Source: JAOADN01 sp049323795 (GTDB lineage Bacteria; Pseudomonadota; Alphaproteobacteria; Rhodobacterales; Rhodobacteraceae). From it: 64,000 nt of DNA. Positions 17,611 through 25,403 of the stretch are shown in pieces (the stretch's first letter is position 1; every line of letters starts with the position of its first letter). The stretch spans positions 62,001 through 126,000 of the forward strand of contig JBMOOH010000001.1 in NCBI GenBank assembly GCA_049323795.1. Reading direction: 5' to 3'. The position numbers were made by a program, and so were the translations under genes. Under the pieces are notes generated by a model. The model searched no databases. It was not told where the DNA came from and saw nothing but the letters and a program-made list of their open reading frames with translations.

Positions 17611-18599
17611 CGCAGGCTCTCCAGAAACGCCGTCACGAACTCCGCCGCGAGCGGCGGAACGATCGCATTGCCGTAGCCCCGCAGCAGCCCCATGCGACCG
17701 GGTATCCCATCAGCCAGCGGGAATGTTCCGGGCTCAACGGGCCGCCAGCGGTCATCGCGGCAGAGAAGCCAGTCAGGATCGCTCCAGAAGCCGTCCGTCG
17801 GGCCGGTCCCAGCAGGGTCAGCGGCGGGTCCGTCCAGGTCACCAGCGCCACCGTCCGGCGGCTCGCGTCGGTGTTGCCGGCCGCATTGTACGCTGCCGTC
17901 GCGGGCGAACCCGCCATCGCCGTCGGCCAGCCCGCCAGCCAGACCTGCCGGCCGAGCAGCGCGTTGATCGGTACCGCCCGGCATTCCGAGCCGTCCTTGT
18001 GGTCCCGCGCCGAGGCTGTCGCCCAGCCCGCCTGCGCCTCGCTCAAGGGCGACGGCGCCGAAGAACAGCCGCTGCCGGATATGCGGCGCACCGACGCTCG
18101 CAGCCGGCAGATCGGCCGCCGCGACGGCGTAAGATGCCGCCTCCAGCGCATTCGCCAGAGCGTCGAACCACGCCCAGCCAGCCGGACCTGAAGGCGCTGT
18201 TCCAGCCGCGCTGCCAACCGGTCCGAGCACAGCCGCGCTGGCGACCTGCTCGCCGAAGACGAGCCGAGGCCGGCAGGCGGCGACAAGCCGCAGGAAGGCG
18301 GGGGCGAGATGGCGGTCATCGTCCTGTCCCTTGCGCTGCCCGGCCTGACTGAAGGGCTGGCAGGGCGGCGAGCCGGTCCAGACGGACAGGCACTCGGCCA
18401 CGCCGGCGAGGCGCAGCGCGTAGGGCCAGCCGCCGATCCCGGCGAAGAAATGGCATTGCGCGAAGCCGCGCAGGTCGGCGGGCTCCACCTCGAGGATGGA
18501 GCGTCCGTCCACCTCGCCCGCGGGCAGCAGCCCGGCCGCGATCAGATCCCGCAGCCAGGCGCAGGCCGCGGGATCGGCGTCGTTGTAGTAGACGGCCAT
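17478..18599 (-). CDS. Phage-type DNA (cytosine-5) methyltransferase
   Basis: A 373-aa C5-cytosine methyltransferase. The SAM-binding motif FFAGIGGWPYAL is at residues 51-62 and the catalytic loop GSPPCQPFSQAG at 76-87 with nucleophile Cys80. The usual ENV of motif IV is replaced by GEQ in LVFGEQVASAAV, a variant I associate with phage-borne members. ASVGAPHIRQRLFF (the RxR motif) and GYGNAIVPPLAAEFV complete the fold. No cognate endonuclease is adjacent, so it is probably solitary. The last ~40 residues, after VTAFLESL, are arginine/serine-rich and lie over the next gene; a lost stop or frameshift is possible. Confidence 0.88.
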   Translation of the reverse strand: MAVYYNDADPAACAWLRDLIAAGLLPAGEVDGRSILEVEPADLRGFAQCHFFAGIGGWPYALRLAGVAECLSVWTGSPPCQPFSQAGQRKGQDDDRHLAPAFLRLVAACRPRLVFGEQVASAAVLGPVGSAAGTAPSGPAGWAWFDALANALEAASYAVAAADLPAASVGAPHIRQRLFFGAVALERGAGGLGDSLGAGPQGRLGMPGGTDQRAARPAGLAGGLADGDGGFARDGSVQCGRQHRREPPDGGAGDLDGPAADPAGTGPTDGFWSDPDWLLCRDDRWRPVEPGTFPLADGIPGRMGLLRGYGNAIVPPLAAEFVTAFLESLRCSRAGPCRWSRPRQTLSSATFWPSPRRSSCSLGSRSRRGSRSI

Positions 18600-19918
18600 C
18601 AGGCAGCGGCGTCGGCCGTCTTGCCTAGCCGCGCGGCCTTCACCTGCGCGAAGGTCCGGCCGTCGCCGTCAAGGATCGCGTCGCGGCCGGTCTCGGCCTG
18701 CCAGCGCTCGACGGCGACATCGACATAGGCCGGGCTGATCTCCATCGCATAGACGCGCCGGCCGTTGGCCTCGCCCGCCATGATCTGCGAGCCGGATCCC
18801 GAGAACGGCTCGTAGCAGAGGCCGCCGCGGGCGACGTGCTGGCGCATCGGGATGCCGAAGGCGTCGAGCGGTTTCGGCGTCGGATGGTCGGGGCGCTCGT
18901 CCCTGGCGAAGGACGGCATCTCCCATGTCGAGGGCAGCGTCTGCTCGGCCACTTTGGGTGGCCGGTTCGGGCGGCGCCAGCCCATGAAGCACGGCTCGTG
19001 CTTCCAGAGGTAGTGCGACCGGGTCAGGACGCCGCGGTCCTTCACCCAGATGATCTGCTGATGGACGAAGGCGCCGGCCTTTTCCCAGCAGGCCTCCAGC
19101 ATCGCCTGGCGGCGCGAGGCGTGCCAGCAGTACCAGGCGGCATCCTCGGTGATCGCCTCGGCCACAGCCGCGGCGATGAAACCGTCGTAGAGGTCCGCGC
19201 CCTGGCTGCTGTCGTCCCAGGTCACCCCATAGGACTGCGACCAGTCCTTGTTTCGTGTCGGGTGGTTCGAGCCGTCGTAATCGACCAGATACGGCGGGTC
19301 CGTCGCGAACAGGATCGCGCGCTCGCCGTTCATCAGGCGGCGGACATCCTCGTGGTTGGTGGCGTCGCCACAGAGCAGCCGGTGATCGCCGAGAAGCCAC
19401 AGATCGCCCGTGCGCGAGGTCGGGTTGCGCGGCGGTTCGGGGATGACGACCGGCGGCACGGAGCCGCCGGCGCCGCCTTCTTCACCGCCGTCTTCCGCGA
19501 CGTAGGCCAGCAGCTTGTCCAACTCGCCGTCGGAGAAGCCGACCAGCGAGAGGTCGAAATCCTCGGCCAGCAGGTCGTTCAGTTCTGCCGACAGCAGCGC
19601 CTCGTCCCAGGTGCCGAGCTCCGTCAGCTTGTTGTCCGCGATCCGGTAGGCCCGCCGCTGCGCCTCGGTCAGATGCCCAAGCACGATGACCGGCGCCTCG
19701 GTCAGCCCGAGCTGCGTTGCCGCCAGCACCCGCCCGTGCCCAGCGATCAGCTCGCCGTCCTCGCCCACGAGACAGGGCACGGTCCAGCCGAACTCGGCCA
19801 TGCTGGCGGCGATCTTCGCGACCTGGTCGGGTCCGTGCACCTTCGCGTTCTTCGCGTAGGGCTGGAGCTTTGACAGCGGCCAGGTCTCGATCCGCTCGGG
19901 GGCGAAGTTCAGCGTCAT
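18599..19918 (-). CDS. ParB-domain/N4- or N6-DNA methyltransferase fusion
   Basis: A 439-aa protein. The N-terminal ~110 residues are a ParB/sulfiredoxin-like nuclease-fold domain (KLQPYAKNAKVHGPDQVAKI, GELIAGHGRVLAA, YRIADNKLTELGTWD). The rest is a DNA methylase with LFATDPPYLVDYDG as catalytic DPPY motif and CYEPFSGSGSQIMAGEANG as SAM site, in the beta-class order. Start MTLNFAPERIETW (19916-19918) has AGGAG eight bases upstream. The stop and the cytosine methyltransferase start share a base (TGATG). Likely a solitary phage methylase protecting the element from host restriction. Confidence 0.9.
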   Translation of the reverse strand: MTLNFAPERIETWPLSKLQPYAKNAKVHGPDQVAKIAASMAEFGWTVPCLVGEDGELIAGHGRVLAATQLGLTEAPVIVLGHLTEAQRRAYRIADNKLTELGTWDEALLSAELNDLLAEDFDLSLVGFSDGELDKLLAYVAEDGGEEGGAGGSVPPVVIPEPPRNPTSRTGDLWLLGDHRLLCGDATNHEDVRRLMNGERAILFATDPPYLVDYDGSNHPTRNKDWSQSYGVTWDDSSQGADLYDGFIAAAVAEAITEDAAWYCWHASRRQAMLEACWEKAGAFVHQQIIWVKDRGVLTRSHYLWKHEPCFMGWRRPNRPPKVAEQTLPSTWEMPSFARDERPDHPTPKPLDAFGIPMRQHVARGGLCYEPFSGSGSQIMAGEANGRRVYAMEISPAYVDVAVERWQAETGRDAILDGDGRTFAQVKAARLGKTADAAA

Positions 19919-19965
19919 GAGACTGCTCCTGTTCGGTTGATCGCGGCATGCCATGGCGCGCGGAG

Positions 19966-20223
19966 TGGACTCCGGCAGGGCGGAGTTCGGTGGCTTTTGG
20001 GGTGGACTCCGGAATCCGGGGGCATCCACCCCGCGTGGCCAGTCATGTGTTTGAATTCACGAGGTTTTCAGGGGGCGCCGGTGGACCCCGGACTCCGGTG
20101 GCTTCCCAAAAAATCGGCCCTGTCGCTGGCGATGTTTCGCGCCAAGCCCGCCAGCATAAGTTTCGGCCCGGAAAGGAACCGAAAAACAAGGGCTTGGCAG
20201 CCTGGACCCCGGCTGGACCCCGG
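19966..20223 (+). repeat. Array of TGGACYCCGG direct repeats in a 460-bp non-coding spacer
   Basis: The spacer 19919-20378 carries no recognisable gene. It holds TGGACTCCGG at 19966 and 20003, TGGACCCCGG at 20082, 20203 and 20214, and an overlapping partial GGACTCCGG at 20090, all in one orientation. Short inverted partners such as ATCCACCCC (near 20024) and GTCCACC (near 20238) are also present. It lies upstream of the methylase pair and downstream of the small phage genes. A protein-binding array or replication iterons are possible; neither is shown. Confidence 0.6.
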
Positions 20224-20378
20224 AAGCCAGCCCTGGTGTCCACCTCGGGATGAGCGTCGGTTCGCCCGAGCGCACGACCCCGAGTATATCGCCATGGATA
20301 GCGTCAGCGGGGCGATCCGTCTCGCCGTCCGGTGTCTCGCAGGAAATTGTCTCACGCGACTGTCGAGCCTTGACACAC

Positions 20379-20804
20379 TCAGTGCGCCGCCTGCGCCACC
20401 ACGAACTCCATCGACCGCTTCCTCGGCACCTGCTTCCCATTCAGCCGCCAGACGATCACGGCGATCCCGTATTGCCAGCGCCGGTTCGCGGTGGCACGGC
20501 TGATGCCGAGTTCCCAGCAGATCGGTTTCCACGGCTTCCGGTTCGCCCGGAGCCAGAGCAGGCGCGCGTCGGCGGGATCGAGCCAGCGTAGCCAGAGCAA
20601 GGCGTCCTCGGCCTGCGTGATGTCGCGCGGTCCGGGCTTGGGTCGACGCATCCGAGGCTCCTGACCGACCTGGTCGGCGAAGCTGTAGAAGTACTCGGGC
20701 CATGCATTGAAGTAGCCCTGCGGTTTCACCTCGGGCAGCGAGCGGAACACGTCGGCCGCGCTCTCGAGCCGGTCCTCGACCATGGTGGGGGTCCACTCAG
20801 CCAT
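20379..20804 (-). CDS. DUF6362-like phage protein
   Basis: A 141-aa protein starting MAEWTPTMVEDRLESAADV (20802-20804). The segment LPEVKPQGYFNAWPEYFYSF and the later WLRWLDPADARLLWLRANRK / WKPICWELGISRATANRRWQ are distinctive; the latter looks like a helix-turn-helix. I place it in the DUF6362 family of phage proteins from memory; a DNA-binding, possibly late-regulator or terminase-small-like role is only a guess. The start overlaps the upstream small gene by eight bases. Confidence 0.65.
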   Translation of the reverse strand: MAEWTPTMVEDRLESAADVFRSLPEVKPQGYFNAWPEYFYSFADQVGQEPRMRRPKPGPRDITQAEDALLWLRWLDPADARLLWLRANRKPWKPICWELGISRATANRRWQYGIAVIVWRLNGKQVPRKRSMEFVVAQAAH

Positions 20805-20997
20805 TCGCAGCCTCCCGGTCGCCCGCCCGAGGTCCATACAGCTTCTCGCCGAGCTGACGCACCAGCTCGCGCTCCGGCCAGGTCAGGCGGTTGTCGTTGA
20901 CGGAGACGGCCAGCACACCCTCGTCATGCCAGCCATCGCGTTTCACCTGGTCGGGATCCCGGCGCGTGCCGCCGTAGCCTTTCGGATACCACCTCAT
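20797..20997 (-). CDS. Small phage hypothetical protein
   Basis: A 66-aa charged protein beginning MRWYPKGYGGTRRDPDQVKR and containing LTWPERELVRQLGEKLYGPR. No recognised domain. It is nested by overlaps between the RuvC-like gene (ATGA junction at 20994-20997) and the DUF6362-like gene, which argues that it is translated. Function unknown. Confidence 0.6.
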   Translation of the reverse strand: MRWYPKGYGGTRRDPDQVKRDGWHDEGVLAVSVNDNRLTWPERELVRQLGEKLYGPRAGDREAANG

Positions 20998-21518
20998 CCT
21001 AGGCCTCCGTTCGTCTCGAGCGCCCAATGGAGGATCGCGATGGCGTCGGCCTCGTTGTCGTCGGCGGGTGAGAAGCCTCTGGCTCGCGCCGCGGCGATCA
21101 TCGCCTCCTTGGGCGCGTTGCCCTTGCCGGTGGCGTGGCGCTTGATCGTGCCGACCGGAACGCCCTGGTAGGGGATGCCCCGCAGTTCAGCCCATGCGGT
21201 CAGCGTCGCGAGGAGACCTCCAAACACATGCGCCGCGTCGGTGCCGGCGTGGCGGCGGACCTCTTCGAACCAAATCGCGGCAATGGGGCCGGACAGACGG
21301 TCGAGTTCGGTCAGCCAGTTGGTGAAGCGGAGATACCGCATGCCGCCGCCGTCGAAGCGTCGGGGGCGAAAGCTGACCGTGCCGCTGGTGATCAGTCCGT
21401 CATGGCTACGGAGCGCCCAGCCGGTCGTGGTGCCGAGATCGAGGGCGAGGATGCAGGACCGGGAGATCGCGCCCGGCTCGGGGCGGACGTCCTGCGCGGG
21501 GATCGGTGTGTTCATCAT
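20994..21518 (-). CDS. RuvC-like Holliday junction resolvase (phage type)
   Basis: A 174-aa RNase-H-fold protein. ILALDLGTTTGWAL at residues ~23-36 supplies the first catalytic aspartate, IAAIWFEEVRRHAG the glutamate, and DDNEADAIAILHWALE the C-terminal aspartates of the RuvC family. Phages use such enzymes to resolve replication/recombination intermediates before packaging. Two tandem ATG codons (21518, 21515) could start it. It heads a short minus-strand group with the next two genes, immediately downstream of the GGTTGGGAC repeat array. Confidence 0.82.
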   Translation of the reverse strand: MMNTPIPAQDVRPEPGAISRSCILALDLGTTTGWALRSHDGLITSGTVSFRPRRFDGGGMRYLRFTNWLTELDRLSGPIAAIWFEEVRRHAGTDAAHVFGGLLATLTAWAELRGIPYQGVPVGTIKRHATGKGNAPKEAMIAAARARGFSPADDNEADAIAILHWALETNGGLG

Positions 21519-21643
21519 GAAGGCTCACAAGCTGTGGGCCTTCGGCTTCGGTCACCCCCAGATGTAGCATCCGGCGGTCTTCAGCCAAAGCGAAAACGAC
21601 CTAGGACGAGGCGACAGCCTATGATCGACTTTCGACCCGCCCG

Positions 21644-21940
21644 GTCCCAACCTCTGATCGCGTGGTCCCAACCTTCGAGGGGGTTGGGACAGCCTTTTAT
21701 CGTTTCACTCCAATGACTTGACCGGATGTGGTCCCAACCTCGGTGTCCCCAACGGGGGTCCTTCTCTTTTCGTATAGAAAAACATGTTCCCGACCTTTTC
21801 CGTTCTCCCACATGAATGTGTAGCAAAAGGTTGGGACCACGTGGTGAGGTTGGGGACACCGTTGTTTTTGAACGGCTTTTCGTGTCCCCAACCTCCTCGG
21901 GAGGTTGGGACAGGGTTGGGACTACTGGGGAGGTTGGGAC
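21644..21940. repeat. Dense array of GGTTGGGAC repeats in both orientations
   Basis: The ~690-bp spacer 21519-22212 holds no gene I can support. Within it are GTCCCAACC at 21644, 21665 and 21731, GGTTGGGAC at 21682, 21829, 21903, 21914 and 21932, and one-base-longer GTCCCC variants at 21744, 21848 and 21884: eleven sites in about 300 bp. Several form converging pairs, for example 21665/21682 and 21884/21903. A.T-rich sequence (CTTTTCGTATAGAAAAAC, ~21766-21783) sits in the middle. An initiator- or repressor-binding array is plausible. The open frame that starts at 21784 runs through part of it but looks non-coding before 22213. Confidence 0.75.
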
Positions 21941-22212
21941 AGGCGATCCGGCAGCCATGTAATCCACGGTGCCTAGAAGCCGGAAGCAAGCCGGTGTTCG
22001 ACCAAGACGTCACTGGACTGAGTGCAGGTGTATCGGCAGCTGCTTGCTGCCGTGTCGACCTCGGCTGTCAGGGAGAAAGCCAAATCCGGTATGCGAACAC
22101 ATCGCCGCTTGTTACTATATCTGGGAGTGCGAAGAGGGTCTCTCCTCAACGCGTTGTAGCCTTAGGGTTTGGAAATGCGAGTATTGGCGTGCCAATCGAA
22201 GAAGTTGCCGTG

Positions 22213-25200
22213 ATGATCGACGAGGTGCCCTCACCGTCGGAGTTCATGCGAATGCGGCGTCCAGAGCAGTTCTCGGATAGCTCTGAACGGTCGCTTTATC
22301 GCTTGTCGCGCGACGTGCTGGAACAACGACTGGAGACGCTCACAGCACGAAACGACATGCAGGCGTTTGAGCGGTTCGCGAGGGCTCTCTGCGAGCGCTT
22401 TGTCTGTCCGTTCCTGAAGCCGGCAACGGGTCCGGAAGGTGGGGGAGATGGCAAGGTCGATACTGAGAGCATCAGGACCGCCGAGGAGGTCGTCGAGCGC
22501 CACTTCGAGGGCCGCGCTGACCGCGGCAACGAGAGGTGGGGTTTTGCTTTCAGTACCAAGAGGGATTGGAAGGCAAAGGCAAGCGCTGATGTGGCTGGGA
22601 TGGTCGGAACTCGGCGAGGCTACAAGACGGCATTCTTCGTCACATCTCGTTACGCGCGATCAAAAGATCGCTCTGAGCTGCAAGATGCGCTGGCGGCCGA
22701 GCATGGCATCTTGGTGGAAATTCTCGACCGGAATTGGATTGTAGACAACGTCATTGAAAAGGATGCCCGCGATCTCGCCTATATCCATCTCGGCATTGGC
22801 GAAAAGGTCAAGGAATCGAAGATTGGGCCGCGCGACAGGGAGCGCCGGGAAAGGTTGGCGTCGTTGGATCGTGACCTCGAAGCTCCCGACCGGGCAGCGG
22901 AGGCGCCGCTAGCCGTAGTGAAATGCGCGCTGGACGCCGCAATCCTGTCCCGAGAACTTGAGCGACCACGATATGAGACTGACGGCCGCTTCGAGCGAGC
23001 CATACGGCTCGCTGACCGCCATGGAGCGGACCGACACAGCCTCGCGGCGCGCTACGAGAAGCTTTGGACGGCACTGCACTGGTTCGACGACATTGGGGCC
23101 GTCCGCGATGGCTATCGCGACATCGAGGAGCGCGCCCTCGCTCTCAATCACGCATCCGCAATCGAGAGGGCCACGAACCTGCTTTTCGGGCTGTCAGGAC
23201 CGTTTGCCCAAGCCACCTCAGACGGTGTGGATGTCGACGTACAAGCGGCATGGGAACGTTTGGAAGCCTGTCTTGAGTCGATGTGGAATGACGAAACCCG
23301 GCCCAACAACAGGCTGACCGCCCGGACGCTTCTGCTGATGCGTGGCATTATGGTGGACCTGGCAGCCAGCGACCTGAGTTCGATCGAGACACGACTATCG
23401 CAGATCATCGAAATCATCGACGCCGCCCGCGGATTGATGGAGTATGACTTTGATCGCCTGGAGCAGCTCGTGGAAATGCTCGGCGAGACGCTTGGAGGAA
23501 ACGCAACGTTGTCCCGCGTCGTCGACCATCTTGGCGACGCGCTTCAACAACGGCGCGGCGAGACGGCACGTGGTATGCTTTTCTTGCGTCGCGCTAGGCA
23601 ACTTGACATCGAACGGGATCGGTTCGAGGTCATTCGCCGCCTTGGCACGGTTGTCGAATGCCTGACAAAGGAAGAGCACCTCGATGAGTTGGTGGAAGCG
23701 GCATACCTGCTCGCTGTAGCCTATCGCGGGGCCGGGCTACCATGGGCGGCTAGAGCCACCGCTTTGTTCGGTCTATCAGCAATCGTGATACAAGCCGAAA
23801 AGTCGTCGTTGCCCCCAAGTGAGATACTTCCCACATTCCTCCTGTTGGGATGGATCGATCTGGAACTTGGTCTTGTCGCGGAGTTACTGGACGTCGTCGC
23901 AGTCTCACGCGGCATCCTTGCATCGTTGCCCTTCGACGAAGATTCGAAGAATAGAGCACGCGAAACACTTCAGACTTTCGACTTCTCGCTCGGAGGCCAA
24001 TTCCTGAATGCTCGGGAGGGGGATCTGTCAGCCTTCCAGAGCCTGCCCGATGTCCTTATGGCAATGGACTTGCCGGCTGCATCCACTTGCCTTCTATATG
24101 CACTTGGCCACGAAGACGAAGCTCTCGGCCCGGCGATCGAAGATCGCGCAACAAATCTTGAAATGCTTGCTCAGCTTTCGGCGCAACCCGCTTGCGCCCT
24201 GCCTCGCCATGGCCTGATCGGAGAATTCGACGGTCCATTCGCCTTCACAACGAATGTCCTCGGGCTGCAGCTGACGATCTCCGGCGACAAGGGAGCAAGA
24301 TGCGCCTTGGTTGCGCAACTTCTGATCTCAATGGCTGAAACGATGCTGGCGACAGCTTTCGAAGCCGGCTTCGCCGCACATCGCGAGCGCTATGAGGTGC
24401 GTGTAGTGTTGAGCGATGTGATTGCGGCTCCTTGCCCGAAGTTTGACGAGACCGCGTCGCAGGGCCTGCTCGAATGGCCAGCCGATTGGAATCCGGCTGA
24501 GCCAAGGACAGCATCGGATGCGCGAGATGCATTACTGACAACGGTCGCAAGCATCATTGGTTGGACCTGTTTCCTAAAGGACGGAGTCAAGTCACTTGAG
24601 ACGCTCCTCGACAGCGATACAGCAATCAGCCGGATCACGACTTCACTCGGGCTGGGTGTCAGCATGAGCCGGGTAATGAAGGAAACGCCGATCACGCCCG
24701 CCGGCATTGTGGACCATTTTCGTGCTGATCCCCCAAGGCCTTTTCATTTTCGAGCGGTTCTTCCGTTGCCCAAAGTTTCCGCGCCAGAAGGATCGACGTC
24801 AGGGGACACGGCGGATCAACCATTCGGGACAATACGCAGCCATCGAGAACTGAAGACCCGATCTCTCATCGACGTCCCGCTCTGGAACGCAGCGAAATGG
24901 AGAGGTGTGGCGGTTATGAAGCTGTCACCTGTCGGTCTACCCATCCTGGCTTTGATGTTCGAGAATTCCGATGCCGGCTATCGCATCTTCGAATCCTGGC
25001 GGGAGAGGCTGGGGTCGGAAGATCAAGTCGGTGAACTCCTGGTGACTATCGTGACAGACCTGCCGGGTCGTCCGAGATCGCACTACGCCGTCATTCTGAC
25101 GACCAACTTGGAAGCGCGGCCGGTGATCGGCGAGATGTTTTTCGTGGTCGCAAGATCACTGATCATGGAACCGAGTTCGGGAGAGAACCTGCAGCTATTC

Positions 25201-25380
25201 CTCCGTGATTGGGGGCGTAACGGAGCTTTCCTTATCGGCGGTGCTTCAATGCCCCAAGGTGCCAGGCCACCTGAACTGCGGAAGGAAACCACGATCCTCA
25301 AGAGGCACCTGCGGGTGGCGCGGCACGAGGATCTGGAAGAGTACGAAGTCGGTTTTCTTGGCGGCTCGAAGGGAGTCTAG
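22213..25380 (+). CDS. Large PD-(D/E)XK-like nuclease / helical-repeat protein, candidate defence gene
   Basis: I do not recognise this ~1055-aa family. From ATG 22213 the first ~60 residues are helical. Then GPEGGGDGKVD (residues ~73-83) and, ~30 residues on, WGFAFSTKRDWKAK (109-122) resemble motifs II and III of Mrr-like PD-(D/E)XK nucleases, with S-T-K where (D/E/Q)-x-K is usual. A GTRRGYKTAFFVTSRYA segment and HGILVEILDRNWIVD follow, as in restriction-type folds. From ~150 to 780 the protein is leucine/alanine-rich and helical, like TPR-type repeats; the last ~250 residues are mixed. Base composition is visibly lower in G+C than the neighbours, pointing to separate acquisition. The in-frame stretch before 22213 has repeats and no protein-like character. 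Confidence 0.72.
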   Translation: MIDEVPSPSEFMRMRRPEQFSDSSERSLYRLSRDVLEQRLETLTARNDMQAFERFARALCERFVCPFLKPATGPEGGGDGKVDTESIRTAEEVVERHFEGRADRGNERWGFAFSTKRDWKAKASADVAGMVGTRRGYKTAFFVTSRYARSKDRSELQDALAAEHGILVEILDRNWIVDNVIEKDARDLAYIHLGIGEKVKESKIGPRDRERRERLASLDRDLEAPDRAAEAPLAVVKCALDAAILSRELERPRYETDGRFERAIRLADRHGADRHSLAARYEKLWTALHWFDDIGAVRDGYRDIEERALALNHASAIERATNLLFGLSGPFAQATSDGVDVDVQAAWERLEACLESMWNDETRPNNRLTARTLLLMRGIMVDLAASDLSSIETRLSQIIEIIDAARGLMEYDFDRLEQLVEMLGETLGGNATLSRVVDHLGDALQQRRGETARGMLFLRRARQLDIERDRFEVIRRLGTVVECLTKEEHLDELVEAAYLLAVAYRGAGLPWAARATALFGLSAIVIQAEKSSLPPSEILPTFLLLGWIDLELGLVAELLDVVAVSRGILASLPFDEDSKNRARETLQTFDFSLGGQFLNAREGDLSAFQSLPDVLMAMDLPAASTCLLYALGHEDEALGPAIEDRATNLEMLAQLSAQPACALPRHGLIGEFDGPFAFTTNVLGLQLTISGDKGARCALVAQLLISMAETMLATAFEAGFAAHRERYEVRVVLSDVIAAPCPKFDETASQGLLEWPADWNPAEPRTASDARDALLTTVASIIGWTCFLKDGVKSLETLLDSDTAISRITTSLGLGVSMSRVMKETPITPAGIVDHFRADPPRPFHFRAVLPLPKVSAPEGSTSGDTADQPFGTIRSHRELKTRSLIDVPLWNAAKWRGVAVMKLSPVGLPILALMFENSDAGYRIFESWRERLGSEDQVGELLVTIVTDLPGRPRSHYAVILTTNLEARPVIGEMFFVVARSLIMEPSSGENLQLFLRDWGRNGAFLIGGASMPQGARPPELRKETTILKRHLRVARHEDLEEYEVGFLGGSKGV

Positions 25381-25403
25381 ATCGTCCCATGGTTTAGGGT
25401 CAG

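Noticed and set aside
21784..22212. In-frame upstream extension of the giant gene to an ATG at 21784
   Set aside because: The extension runs through the GGTTGGGAC repeats, is rich in Cys/Gly/Pro without domain character and lacks a ribosome-binding site; the helical protein-like sequence begins after 22213.
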